Shown here: positions 54,494-64,000 of the stretch, in pieces | How positions within the stretch are numbered: the first letter of the stretch is position 1 | Layout: the number at the start of each line of letters is the position of its first letter | NCBI RefSeq assembly: GCF_900473965.1 | Contig: NZ_UCNJ01000032.1 | Coordinates: 186,001 to 250,000 of the forward strand | Direction of reading: 5' to 3' | Length of the DNA: 64,000 nt | Source of the DNA: Synechococcus sp. UW179A | GTDB lineage: Bacteria > Cyanobacteriota > Cyanobacteriia > PCC-6307 > Cyanobiaceae | Position numbers and translations under genes: made by a program | The notes under the pieces: generated by a model | Told to the model about the DNA's origin: nothing | Seen by the model: the letters and a program-made list of their open reading frames with translations, nothing else | Databases searched by the model: none

Positions 54494-55339
54494 TTGGCGC
54501 TGCGTCGCCATCTCCCGAAGTTTTGGCTGATCGCCACACTTGGTGGTGTCGCATTCCTTTGTGGTTATGCGTACTGGTGGGAGCAGCAGTTGCCCGGTCG
54601 CCTGCGTGAAGCGGCTTCACGGGGAGACCTCGAAGCCTGCCTGCGCTACGGCGAACAGCTGGCGGCACTCCGATGGCTGGACCGGGAAGCGCCGAGCGAG
54701 CAGGCCGTCTGCCGTCGTCGCCAGGCAGAACTGGCCTGGGAGCGTGGCGACAGCACCCATGCACTCAACCTGCAGTCACAGCTTGTCAATTCGAGTGTCG
54801 GCAGCGAAGAGCAACGACGCAGTGATCGAACCAGATTGCTCCAGTGGCGCCAGACACTGCGCGAGCGGGCACTGGATCAGTTCCGAGCGGGAGATCTCGA
54901 ACAAGCCCTCATCACCCTCAAACCCTTGGAACAAAAGGGACAGAGACCGGGAACACAGCTCAGTGACAGTCTGCGAGAGACCTGGAACCGCAACAAGATC
55001 GATCACGAACGGCTCAAGGACAAAGTTCAACGACAGCAGTGGTGGGAAGCACTGAGCGTGCTCAATCAACTGGACCACCCCTGGTGGCAGACCCATGCCC
55101 TGCCTCTCCGCAAGCAGGTGGAGGAAGCCATACAGAATTTGCGTGATCGGCAGGAGCATCACAGCCATGGGGCTTTACCTGCTCATACGGTTGATCCAGA
55201 ACGTCTCAATACAGCTGTGGAGGAGCGGCTGTCCAGCGGTATGGATCCATGGAGTGCCTTCGTCGCCGGGTGCGCTGATCTGGGCGGAGTACTCGTCGAG
55301 GAAGGACCGGAGAGCCTCTGCAAGGCGAAGAGACCATGA
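54494..55339 (+). CDS. membrane-anchored helical-repeat protein, unknown
   Basis: A 281-residue protein with one N-terminal membrane anchor (about 9-27, FWLIATLGGVAFLCGYAYWW) and a soluble helical body with TPR-like helix pairs (LREAASRGDLEACLRYGEQL, ELAWERGDSTHALNLQSQL, QFRAGDLEQALITLKPLEQK). The C-terminal segment MDPWSAFVAGCADLGGVLVE with two Cys is more conserved-looking. It opens with TTG. It follows the Hsp70-like gene, so it may be its membrane partner or J-like adaptor, but that is position alone. Confidence 0.65.
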   Translation: MALRRHLPKFWLIATLGGVAFLCGYAYWWEQQLPGRLREAASRGDLEACLRYGEQLAALRWLDREAPSEQAVCRRRQAELAWERGDSTHALNLQSQLVNSSVGSEEQRRSDRTRLLQWRQTLRERALDQFRAGDLEQALITLKPLEQKGQRPGTQLSDSLRETWNRNKIDHERLKDKVQRQQWWEALSVLNQLDHPWWQTHALPLRKQVEEAIQNLRDRQEHHSHGALPAHTVDPERLNTAVEERLSSGMDPWSAFVAGCADLGGVLVEEGPESLCKAKRP

Positions 55340-55378
55340 AGCGCGTGACAAAATAACTCTCAATGAGATCGTCTGCTC

Positions 55379-55600
55379 ATGCAGCCTGGCGACAAGGTCG
55401 TTGTGACCTCATCGGTAATGGTTTACAACCATCCCTTACACCGTGGTGAAGCCTTCGACATGAAGGGCAGCGAGGGGGATGTGATCAGTGTTCTGACTGA
55501 ATGGAAGGGACGCCCGATCAGCCCCACCCTGCCAGTGCTCGTGGCCTTCGGTCGCTACAAGGCTCATTTCCGCGGGGAGGAGATTCAATTCTCCGCCTAA
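55379..55600 (+). CDS. ftrV: ferredoxin-thioredoxin reductase, variable chain
   Basis: A 73-residue SH3-like subunit of ferredoxin-thioredoxin reductase, which passes electrons from ferredoxin to thioredoxins. MQPGDKVVVTSSVMVYNHPL, FDMKGSEGDVISVLTEWKGR and LPVLVAFGRYKAHFRGEEIQ match the family. The catalytic chain (ftrC) is not in the window. Its last 4 nt overlap the convergent pyrR stop. Confidence 0.92.
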   Translation: MQPGDKVVVTSSVMVYNHPLHRGEAFDMKGSEGDVISVLTEWKGRPISPTLPVLVAFGRYKAHFRGEEIQFSA

Positions 55601-56145
55601 AGACTTCTGAGAAAAACCCCTTCTTCCCCATCCACATCCATCAGTCTGAGCTCGATGGTTTCGGTGCGTCGAGTGGGAACGGATCGACCGCAGAAATCAG
55701 GCTGAATCGGCAGTTCCCGATGACCGCGGTCCACCATCACTAACAGCATGACGCGGCGTGGCCGGCCCCAGGCCTGGATCGCTTCCAAAGCGGCACGGAC
55801 CGTGCGGCCGGTAAAAATCACGTCATCGACCAGCAGCACATCACGTCCTTCGACACTTACAGGCAGCTCGGTCGCCTGCACAGGCCTCATCGCCACTCGC
55901 TCCAGATCATCACGATGGAAGGTCGGATCCAGTGTGCCCTGGGCGATCGTCTGGCCGCTCTGCTCCTTGAGGAAGCGCGCCAGTACAGCTGACAACTGAA
56001 CGCCCCGGGTGGGAATTCCCAGCAGCAGCAACTGCTCGACCTCTCCCACACATTCAAGAACCTGAGAGGCCAGGCGAGACAGCGTTCGGCCGACATCCTC
56101 GGCAGAAAGGATCTCGATCCGCTCACTATTCCCAGACGTCACCAT
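55597..56145 (-). CDS. pyrR: PyrR-type uracil phosphoribosyltransferase/regulator
   Basis: A 182-residue protein of the PyrR family. The PRPP loop DVLLVDDVIFTGRTVRAAL is at about 102-120, ILSAEDVGRTLSRLASQVLE at the start and LLGIPTRGVQLSAVLARFL are typical. In Firmicutes PyrR binds pyr mRNA to cause attenuation; in cyanobacteria it probably acts mainly as the phosphoribosyltransferase, and no pyr operon lies near. I start at ATG of MVTSGNSER; the frame is open 26 codons farther. Confidence 0.9.
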   Translation of the reverse strand: MVTSGNSERIEILSAEDVGRTLSRLASQVLECVGEVEQLLLLGIPTRGVQLSAVLARFLKEQSGQTIAQGTLDPTFHRDDLERVAMRPVQATELPVSVEGRDVLLVDDVIFTGRTVRAALEAIQAWGRPRRVMLLVMVDRGHRELPIQPDFCGRSVPTRRTETIELRLMDVDGEEGVFLRSL

Positions 56146-56294
56146 GACCGATGCAGTGGGATAGATAACTGTATGTCGGATATCACCTTCAAGATCCGCA
56201 AAAGCTGACCATCGACCGCGCAAGAGTTCACCACGGGCGGGATCCGGGGGTAACTTGTGAATCTAGAGAAGGCCTTAAGAACGGATAGAGCTGA

Positions 56295-57926
56295 GTGAAC
56301 GTTGCCGATCGCCATACAGGACGACCAAGCAGGGAGCGATCCATTGCTCCAGTTGTTCTGGCGATCCTGGATGGATGGGGCGAGCGCAGCGACACCGACC
56401 ACAACGCCATCCAAGCCGCCAGCACTCCCGTCATGGATGCGCTGCGTCACGCCTATCCCCAGACATTGATCCAGGCGAGCGGCTCCCACGTGGGATTGCC
56501 TGATGGGCAAATGGGCAATTCCGAGGTCGGGCATCTCACCATCGGCGCGGGCAGAATCATTCGCCAGGAACTGGTACGGATCGGCGACACGGTGCGTGAC
56601 AACCAGTTGAGAGCCGTTCCAAAACTCCGTGAACTGGCCGAACGTCTGCGTGCAAGCAACGGCACGCTTCACCTGCTGGGCCTCTGCTCAGACGGTGGCG
56701 TACACAGCCACGTTGATCACCTGTGCGGACTGCTGCACTGGGCAGCCGACGAAGGCCTGAAACACGTTTCGATCCATGCGATCACCGATGGACGCGACAC
56801 CCCCACGCAGAGTGCTCCGATTTACTTGAAGCAGGTTGAGGACACCATTCAGTCTTGTGGAGTGGGTGAGATCGCCAGCATCTGCGGTCGTTACTGGGCC
56901 ATGGACCGCGACCGCCGCTGGGAGCGCACCTCACGCGCCCATGAACTGCTGACTTCACCTGACGTTCCTGTGAGCGAGCTGTCGGCGTCTGAAGCATTGC
57001 AGGCCAGCTACGACAGCGGCACCACCGATGAATTCGTGGAACCAATACGTCTGCGTGCAACCCATCTGAACGATGGCGATGCCCTGCTGATGTTCAATTT
57101 CAGACCTGACAGGGCGCGCCAGATCATTCAGTGCCTGGCAAAAGAGGACTTTACCGATTTCGAAAGGCCCCTAAGGCCTGAGTTGGACGTCGTTACGTTC
57201 ACGCAGTACGAAGCAGGTCTCCCCGTGGAAGTGGCTTTTCCACCCGAGTCCCTTGATGACTTGCTGGGTCAAGTTGTGGCATCGCGTGGACTACGCCAGT
57301 ACAGAACGGCAGAGACGGAGAAATATCCCCATGTGACCTATTTCATGAACGGCGGTGTGGAGCAGCCGCTGGAAGGAGAAGACCGTCATCTGGTGCCCTC
57401 TCCCCGTGTCGCAACCTATGACCAGGCTCCGGCCATGAACGCCGAAACCCTCACCGTGAGCTGCATCGAAGCCATCGAGAAGGGGGTTTATTCCCTGGTG
57501 GTGATCAACTACGCCAATCCAGACATGGTGGGACATACCGGCGTGATGGAGGCCGCCACCGAGGCAATCGAGAAAGTCGACCAGTGCGTTGGACGCCTGC
57601 TCGATGCCGTGGGTCGCATGGGTGGCACGATGATCATCACGGCAGATCACGGCAACGCCGAACGGATGCTGGGCGATGATGGCCAGGCTTGGACGGCCCA
57701 CACCACCAATCCGGTGCCATTAATTCTCGTGGAAGGGGAGCGCAGGAAGATCCGTGGCATGGGTAACGCAATTCGCCTGCGCGATAACGGCGGGCTTGCT
57801 GACATTGCACCCACTCTTCTGCAGCTACTCGATCTCGAGAAACCCAAGACCATGACAGGAAGCACCCTGATCGAACCGATCGAGACACCCGTGCCCTCCA
57901 CCGCGCGCCTGCCTCAACCGGTCTGA
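56295..57926 (+). CDS. gpmI: cofactor-independent phosphoglycerate mutase
   Basis: A 543-residue glycolytic enzyme interconverting 3- and 2-phosphoglycerate using two Mn ions. [20 protein letters not shown] starts the metal domain; [32 protein letters not shown]-type block ([14 protein letters not shown]), and [18 protein letters not shown] complete the set. About 18 extra residues precede the first block; GTG is used as start. The following gene secG begins 24 nt later, so the two are probably one transcript. Confidence 0.96.
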   Translation: MNVADRHTGRPSRERSIAPVVLAILDGWGERSDTDHNAIQAASTPVMDALRHAYPQTLIQASGSHVGLPDGQMGNSEVGHLTIGAGRIIRQELVRIGDTVRDNQLRAVPKLRELAERLRASNGTLHLLGLCSDGGVHSHVDHLCGLLHWAADEGLKHVSIHAITDGRDTPTQSAPIYLKQVEDTIQSCGVGEIASICGRYWAMDRDRRWERTSRAHELLTSPDVPVSELSASEALQASYDSGTTDEFVEPIRLRATHLNDGDALLMFNFRPDRARQIIQCLAKEDFTDFERPLRPELDVVTFTQYEAGLPVEVAFPPESLDDLLGQVVASRGLRQYRTAETEKYPHVTYFMNGGVEQPLEGEDRHLVPSPRVATYDQAPAMNAETLTVSCIEAIEKGVYSLVVINYANPDMVGHTGVMEAATEAIEKVDQCVGRLLDAVGRMGGTMIITADHGNAERMLGDDGQAWTAHTTNPVPLILVEGERRKIRGMGNAIRLRDNGGLADIAPTLLQLLDLEKPKTMTGSTLIEPIETPVPSTARLPQPV

Positions 57927-57950
57927 ACGGCTCACGCATAGGATTTGCCC

Positions 57951-58181
57951 ATGATCACCACCGTTCTTTCCTGGATCTGGATCGGCAGCGGCCTCTTGCT
58001 GATCCTGTTTGTCCTTCTGCATAGCCCCAAGGGCGACGGCATGGGTGGGCTCGCCGCTAGTGGAAGCACTTCATTTACTAGTGCCAGCAGTGCGGAAGCG
58101 ACCCTTAACCGAATCACCTGGACCACCCTGGCCATCTTTCTAACGCTGGCTGTGATCCTGAGTGCCGGCTGGCTGAGCTGA
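57951..58181 (+). CDS. secG: preprotein translocase subunit SecG
   Basis: A 76-residue inner-membrane subunit of the SecYEG channel. Two membrane spans (about 4-22 and 55-73) flank the conserved loop LHSPKGDGMGGLAASGSTSF. It starts with ATG; an upstream in-frame TTG would add two residues. Pairing with gpmI is a common arrangement. The region downstream carries a decayed ammonium transporter on the other strand. Confidence 0.93.
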   Translation: MITTVLSWIWIGSGLLLILFVLLHSPKGDGMGGLAASGSTSFTSASSAEATLNRITWTTLAIFLTLAVILSAGWLS

Positions 58182-58237
58182 ATCAGCACAGCCGACAACA
58201 AAAGGTCCAACCGACTCGGGACCTCATGGAACTGGGG

Positions 58238-58835
58238 TCAAACAATCTTTTTCGGATAAGCCTTCTCACCGTGTTCACGCGCATCGACTCCGAGGTTTTC
58301 AGCCGCTGCCGACACGCGGAATCAAAGGCCGAAGCCTCGCAACAATCCAGCGATGAGCAGCGTCCCTGACGCCGGCAACCTATGAGCCACCAGCACGGCC
58401 TGCAACTGGCCGCCGATCAAGAGTGCCTGTCTTTGTCAGCGAGAACCTGACCTGCTGGGTGACTGGGGATCAGCTCAGCACTGGCGAAGACACCGGTCAA
58501 AAACGCGCCGACCGTGCCGCAAACACCATGGACCGCAAAGGTGTCGAGCGAATCATCGAACCGCGCTGAAATCTTGAGCTACACCGAGAGGCAGCAAACC
58601 AAACCGGGATCGCCCCCATCGCCATCCCAACAGCAGTGGGCTGTCCATCACGCCATGTCTCAACGATCGACCCGGCAACCGGCCCTGTCGCAGCAGAGAT
58701 GTGAATGGTGGTGAAAGGAAGCTCAGCGCCATCGTGTGAGCACATTGCGAGCCTGAACGATTCCCCCATAGAAGAATGCCAGTCCTGGATCATCAGACGT
58801 GCCGCCGAGGCAAGAATCAGGCTGTTGTCGCCCAT
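58238..58835 (-). pseudogene. amt: decayed ammonium transporter gene (amt)
   Basis: Collinear Amt fragments lie in shifting frames. From the 5' end: DNSLILASAARLMIQ, then FFYGGIVQARNVLT in another frame (58723-58785) ending in a stop, then TTIHISAATGPVAG and WRDGQPTAVGMAMGAI, then FDDSLDTFAVHGVCGTVGAF and LTGVFASAE in a third frame, then QLQAVLVA with a TGA, and finally RVSAAAENLGVDAREHGEKA with its stop at 58238. Frameshifts, an in-frame stop and missing middle spans mean no functional transporter can be made. A full Amt has about 400-500 residues; roughly half remains here. Confidence 0.85.
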
Positions 58836-58856
58836 CGAAGAGCGCCAGCATCACCC

Positions 58857-59225
58857 TCAACGTGAGGCATCACTTTCAGAAGACGCCTGACCACGCAGTT
58901 TCTCCACACCAGAGGAGGCCAATCTCTCTGATCGATTGATCACCTTGATGATCAGAAATAGGGTCCAGCCCACGAGGATGGAGTTAAGTACGACATCGAG
59001 AATTCGCCCGATAGCCAGCTCACCGTCGAAATAGGGAATCGCCAGGTTATGCCAGCTACCGTCACGCACGAGAGGATTTAGCAGAGGCATCAGCAGATCT
59101 TTGCTAACGGCGTCAACGATCTGCTGAAACTGCGTGCCGACCACCACCGCAATGGCAAGGTTCAAAGCATTGCCCTTCTGGAAGAAAAACTCCTGAAACT
59201 CGCGCAACCAACGACGAAAAAACAT
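58857..59225 (-). CDS. mscL: large-conductance mechanosensitive channel MscL
   Basis: A 122-residue inner-membrane channel opened by membrane tension under osmotic downshock. The first span QKGNALNLAIAVVVGTQFQQ (about 17-36) and the second (about 75-98, LDVVLNSILVGWTLFLIIKV) with the periplasmic loop between are clear. I start at MFFRRWLREFQEF; the 20 upstream residues overlap the groEL terminator. It ends just before the amt remnant, which has the same orientation. Confidence 0.92.
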   Translation of the reverse strand: MFFRRWLREFQEFFFQKGNALNLAIAVVVGTQFQQIVDAVSKDLLMPLLNPLVRDGSWHNLAIPYFDGELAIGRILDVVLNSILVGWTLFLIIKVINRSERLASSGVEKLRGQASSESDASR

Positions 59226-59269
59226 CTCAAGAATTTCGGAGAAACACCATTCAATCCTGAGCTGGGCAC

Positions 59270-59295
59270 AAAAAAAACCCCGCAAAAGCGGGGCT
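59270..59295 (-). terminator. rho-independent terminator of groESL
   Basis: On the minus strand AAGCCCCGC and GCGGGG pair with a TTTT loop and are followed by seven T. It lies about 40 nt after the groEL stop and before mscL. Confidence 0.9.
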
Positions 59296-59335
59296 TGATC
59301 GACCGCCGAAGCGGCTCTGATGGAGGAACTCCGAC

Positions 59336-61018
<1,683 letters not shown>

Positions 61019-61044
61019 TCAGGTCCAAGGCAGTCAGGGGCCGG

Positions 61045-61356
61045 TCAGTTGACGATGGCGAGAATGTCCTTCTCGGAGAGGAGCACAAACTCATCGCTTC
61101 CAAGCTTGATGTCGGTGCCTGCGTACTTGCTGTAGAGGACCTTGTCGCCGACTCCTACTTCAGGAGACTGGCGCGATCCGTCGTCATTACGCTTACCGGG
61201 TCCAACCTGAACAACTTCGCCTACCTGAGGCTTTTCCTTAGCGGTGTCGGGGAGCAGGATGCCGCCGGAGGTTTTCTCCTCGGATTCTGAGACTTTGACG
61301 AAAACGCGATCGCCAAGGGGCTTAACAGTGGAGACGCTGAGAGAAACAGCTGCCAT
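61045..61356 (-). CDS. groS: co-chaperonin GroES
   Basis: A 103-residue lid protein of the GroEL chamber. [20 protein letters not shown], then [20 protein letters not shown] (the mobile loop and roof) and [20 protein letters not shown] match the family over its length. I start at [11 protein letters not shown], as the long upstream frame covers the CIRCE operator and promoter. It is cotranscribed with groEL. Confidence 0.98.
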   Translation of the reverse strand: MAAVSLSVSTVKPLGDRVFVKVSESEEKTSGGILLPDTAKEKPQVGEVVQVGPGKRNDDGSRQSPEVGVGDKVLYSKYAGTDIKLGSDEFVLLSEKDILAIVN

Positions 61357-61407
61357 GGGTTCTTGCAGGAGCAGGGACAGTGCGCCGAAGCGCCGATGCG
61401 ACTCGAG

Positions 61408-61434
61408 CTGGCACTCAAGGTCGTCGAGTGCCAA
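61408..61434 (-). promoter_or_regulatory. CIRCE operator (HrcA site) before groES
   Basis: On the minus strand TTGGCACTC - 9 nt - GAGTGCCAG forms the inverted repeat of CIRCE (consensus TTAGCACTC-N9-GAGTGCTAA), about 50 nt upstream of the groES start. It differs from the consensus at one position in the left arm and two in the right. It indicates heat-shock control by the HrcA repressor. Confidence 0.85.
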
Positions 61435-61548
61435 CCTATGTCCGGGTTCTGCACTTCGGCCACGGGACAAGCGTGCGGGTGACCGAACCACTCCCCCCTT
61501 CCTCGTGACGGTGGTATCGTTGCCCCGCTCAGGAAGGGATTGCCCTAG

Positions 61549-63039
<1,491 letters not shown>

Positions 63040-63045
63040 TGCCAA

Positions 63046-63077
63046 CAGAGGGCTCAATCCATGCCCTCTGTTTTTTT
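63046..63077 (+). terminator. rho-independent terminator between atpD and atpC
   Basis: CAGAGGGC (63046-63053) and GCCCTCTG (63063-63070) form a perfect 8-bp stem with a 9-nt loop, followed by seven T. It lies 6 nt after the atpD stop and 40 nt before the atpC start. By form it is a canonical terminator, so readthrough must occur or atpC must have its own promoter. Confidence 0.85.
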
Positions 63078-63117
63078 CACTTCGCCACCACGCTTTTAAC
63101 CCAAACACTTCATATCC

Positions 63118-63528
63118 ATGTCCCTCACTCTCCGTGTGCTGGCACCAGACCAGAGCGTCTTCGATGGCTCTGCTGATGAGGTGATCCTCCCCAGCACTAC
63201 TGGGCAGCTGGGCATTCTCCCCGGCCACGTCTCTTTGCTGGCGGCGCTTGATGTTGGAGTCCTGCGTGTTCGCGCTGATGGAGGCTGGAAATCCATCGCC
63301 CTGATGGGTGGATTTGCGGAAGTGGAAGCCGATGATGTCACCGTGTTGGTGAACTCCGCTGAGCTGGGAAGCTCGATTGATGGCAATTCCGCTGAAAACG
63401 AATTGCAGGCAGCACGCAGCGCCGTCAATAAATTGGAAGGCCAGCCGACCTCTCCTGAGAAAGTTAAAGCTCAACAAAACCTAAATCGCGCAAGAGCCCG
63501 CGCACAGGCAGCGATCAATCAAAGCTGA
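63118..63528 (+). CDS. atpC: ATP synthase subunit epsilon
   Basis: A 136-residue subunit of F1 that couples the rotor and restrains ATP hydrolysis. LTLRVLAPDQSVFDGSADEV, ILPSTTGQLGILPGHVSLLA and GGFAEVEADDVTVLVNSAEL form the N-terminal beta sandwich; the C-terminal helical hairpin (about 88-136, rich in Ala, Gln and Arg) follows. One epsilon is needed per three beta, which may explain the terminator upstream. The start is ATG. Confidence 0.97.
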   Translation: MSLTLRVLAPDQSVFDGSADEVILPSTTGQLGILPGHVSLLAALDVGVLRVRADGGWKSIALMGGFAEVEADDVTVLVNSAELGSSIDGNSAENELQAARSAVNKLEGQPTSPEKVKAQQNLNRARARAQAAINQS

Positions 63529-63693
63529 TTGAATATCCATGCACTGCCACAGCAGTTTCACATTCAGGGCCAGACATTATTACTACATCTATCTTTTGAT
63601 CTTGGCCTAACCTTCCAGAGGATCTGTCACTTCAATCGACGAAAGAGTCGATGCAGCTCAAAGCTGCTAACAACCAGTAATTAATCCCAAGGT

Positions 63694-64000
63694 TCACACC
63701 TCCTCTTCGACTGTGATTCCCTTCAAGAATGAAGTGGGATCAATTGCGATATTTTTTGGTGATCTGATCTCAAAATGAAGATGAGGTCCAGTACTGCGAC
63801 CTGTATTGCCCATCCTGGCAATCAGATCACCGCGACTGACACTCTCACCGACCTGAACCAGAATCTCATTGCAATGCGCATAGCGGGTCTTGTAACCATC
63901 AGTGTGCAAAATTTCGACCATCAGCCCATAAGCGCCTAAAGAGTCTGCGAAAATCACACGTCCAGACCGCGAAGCATGAATCGATGTTCCAACGTGATTG
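63694..64000 (-). CDS. M23 family metallopeptidase, C-terminal part
   Basis: The last 102 residues of a protein that continues beyond the window. The LytM fold is clear: HASRSGRVIFADSLGAYGLM, LHTDGYKTRYAHCNEILVQV with zinc-site His, and GNTGRSTGPHLHFEIR with HLH. Such domains cut peptidoglycan cross-links or act as non-catalytic activators of amidases; the usual first HxxxD motif would lie outside the window, so activity cannot be judged. It converges on atpC across a 165-nt gap. Confidence 0.9.
   Translation of the reverse strand, partial: NHVGTSIHASRSGRVIFADSLGAYGLMVEILHTDGYKTRYAHCNEILVQVGESVSRGDLIARMGNTGRSTGPHLHFEIRSPKNIAIDPTSFLKGITVEEEV

Noticed and set aside
58206-58227. Terminator after secG (AGGTCC pairing with GGACCT)
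   Set aside because: The stem is only 6 bp with a 10-nt loop and no T-run on either strand.
58497-58835. Independent 112-residue protein
   Set aside because: It is one frame of the amt remnant; neighbouring frames continue the same transporter sequence.

Overview
The window reads as chromosome of a marine picocyanobacterium, most likely a marine Synechococcus (subcluster 5 type). The evidence is oxygenic photosynthesis genes (psbV, petF, ftrV, the photosystem II S4-domain protein), a complete kaiABC clock locus next to purD-nblS and rplU-rpmA, many small families confined to cyanobacteria (DUF1818, DUF1825, DUF2811, DUF3086, DUF3119), and a tightly packed, moderately GC-rich genome with many 1-4 nt gene overlaps and TTG/GTG starts. 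A full-length kaiA argues against Prochlorococcus, which lacks it. The exact strain cannot be read from the sequence.

Layout. 1-2.2 kb: AT-rich leader, an alpha/beta hydrolase and several small unnamed genes. 2.2-6.5 kb: gluQRS, HU, a degenerate metallo-beta-lactamase-fold protein, glgX, tRNA-Gly(TCC). 6.6-17.3 kb: a GPH-type transporter overlapping an MlaE-type permease, DUF3119, DUF3086, plsY, pyrF, tyrS, a LuxR-type regulator, a helix-hairpin-helix/GIY-YIG pair, pepA. 17.3-25.8 kb (minus strand): msrA and an envelope block lpxC-fabZ-lpxA-lpxB downstream of bamA, preceded by purC and a secreted repeat protein. 25.8-33.4 kb: purD and nblS facing kaiABC, then rplU-rpmA. 33.4-43.5 kb: methyltransferase, truB, yebC, a translationally coupled SpoIID/NagB/oxoprolinase cluster, RNase Z, psbV. 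43.6-51.5 kb: petF, prmA-serA, S4 protein, tRNA-Val(GAC), murD, EVE protein. 51.5-58.2 kb: DUF1818-rpoZ, an Hsp70 paralogue, ftrV, pyrR, gpmI, secG. 58.2-64 kb: a decayed ammonium-transporter gene, mscL, groESL with a CIRCE operator, atpD-atpC separated by a strong terminator, and the end of an M23 peptidase gene cut by the window edge.

Most of the window is ordinary core genome; I see no prophage, insertion sequence, CRISPR array or toxin-antitoxin module. The best leads are the amt remnant, the hairpin terminator between the two ATP synthase genes, the SpoIID-NagB-oxoprolinase coupling, structured leaders before rplU, petF and hup, DnaA-like boxes near 51.7 kb, an intragenic terminator antisense to a membrane-protein gene, and two small proteins (38 and 58 residues).
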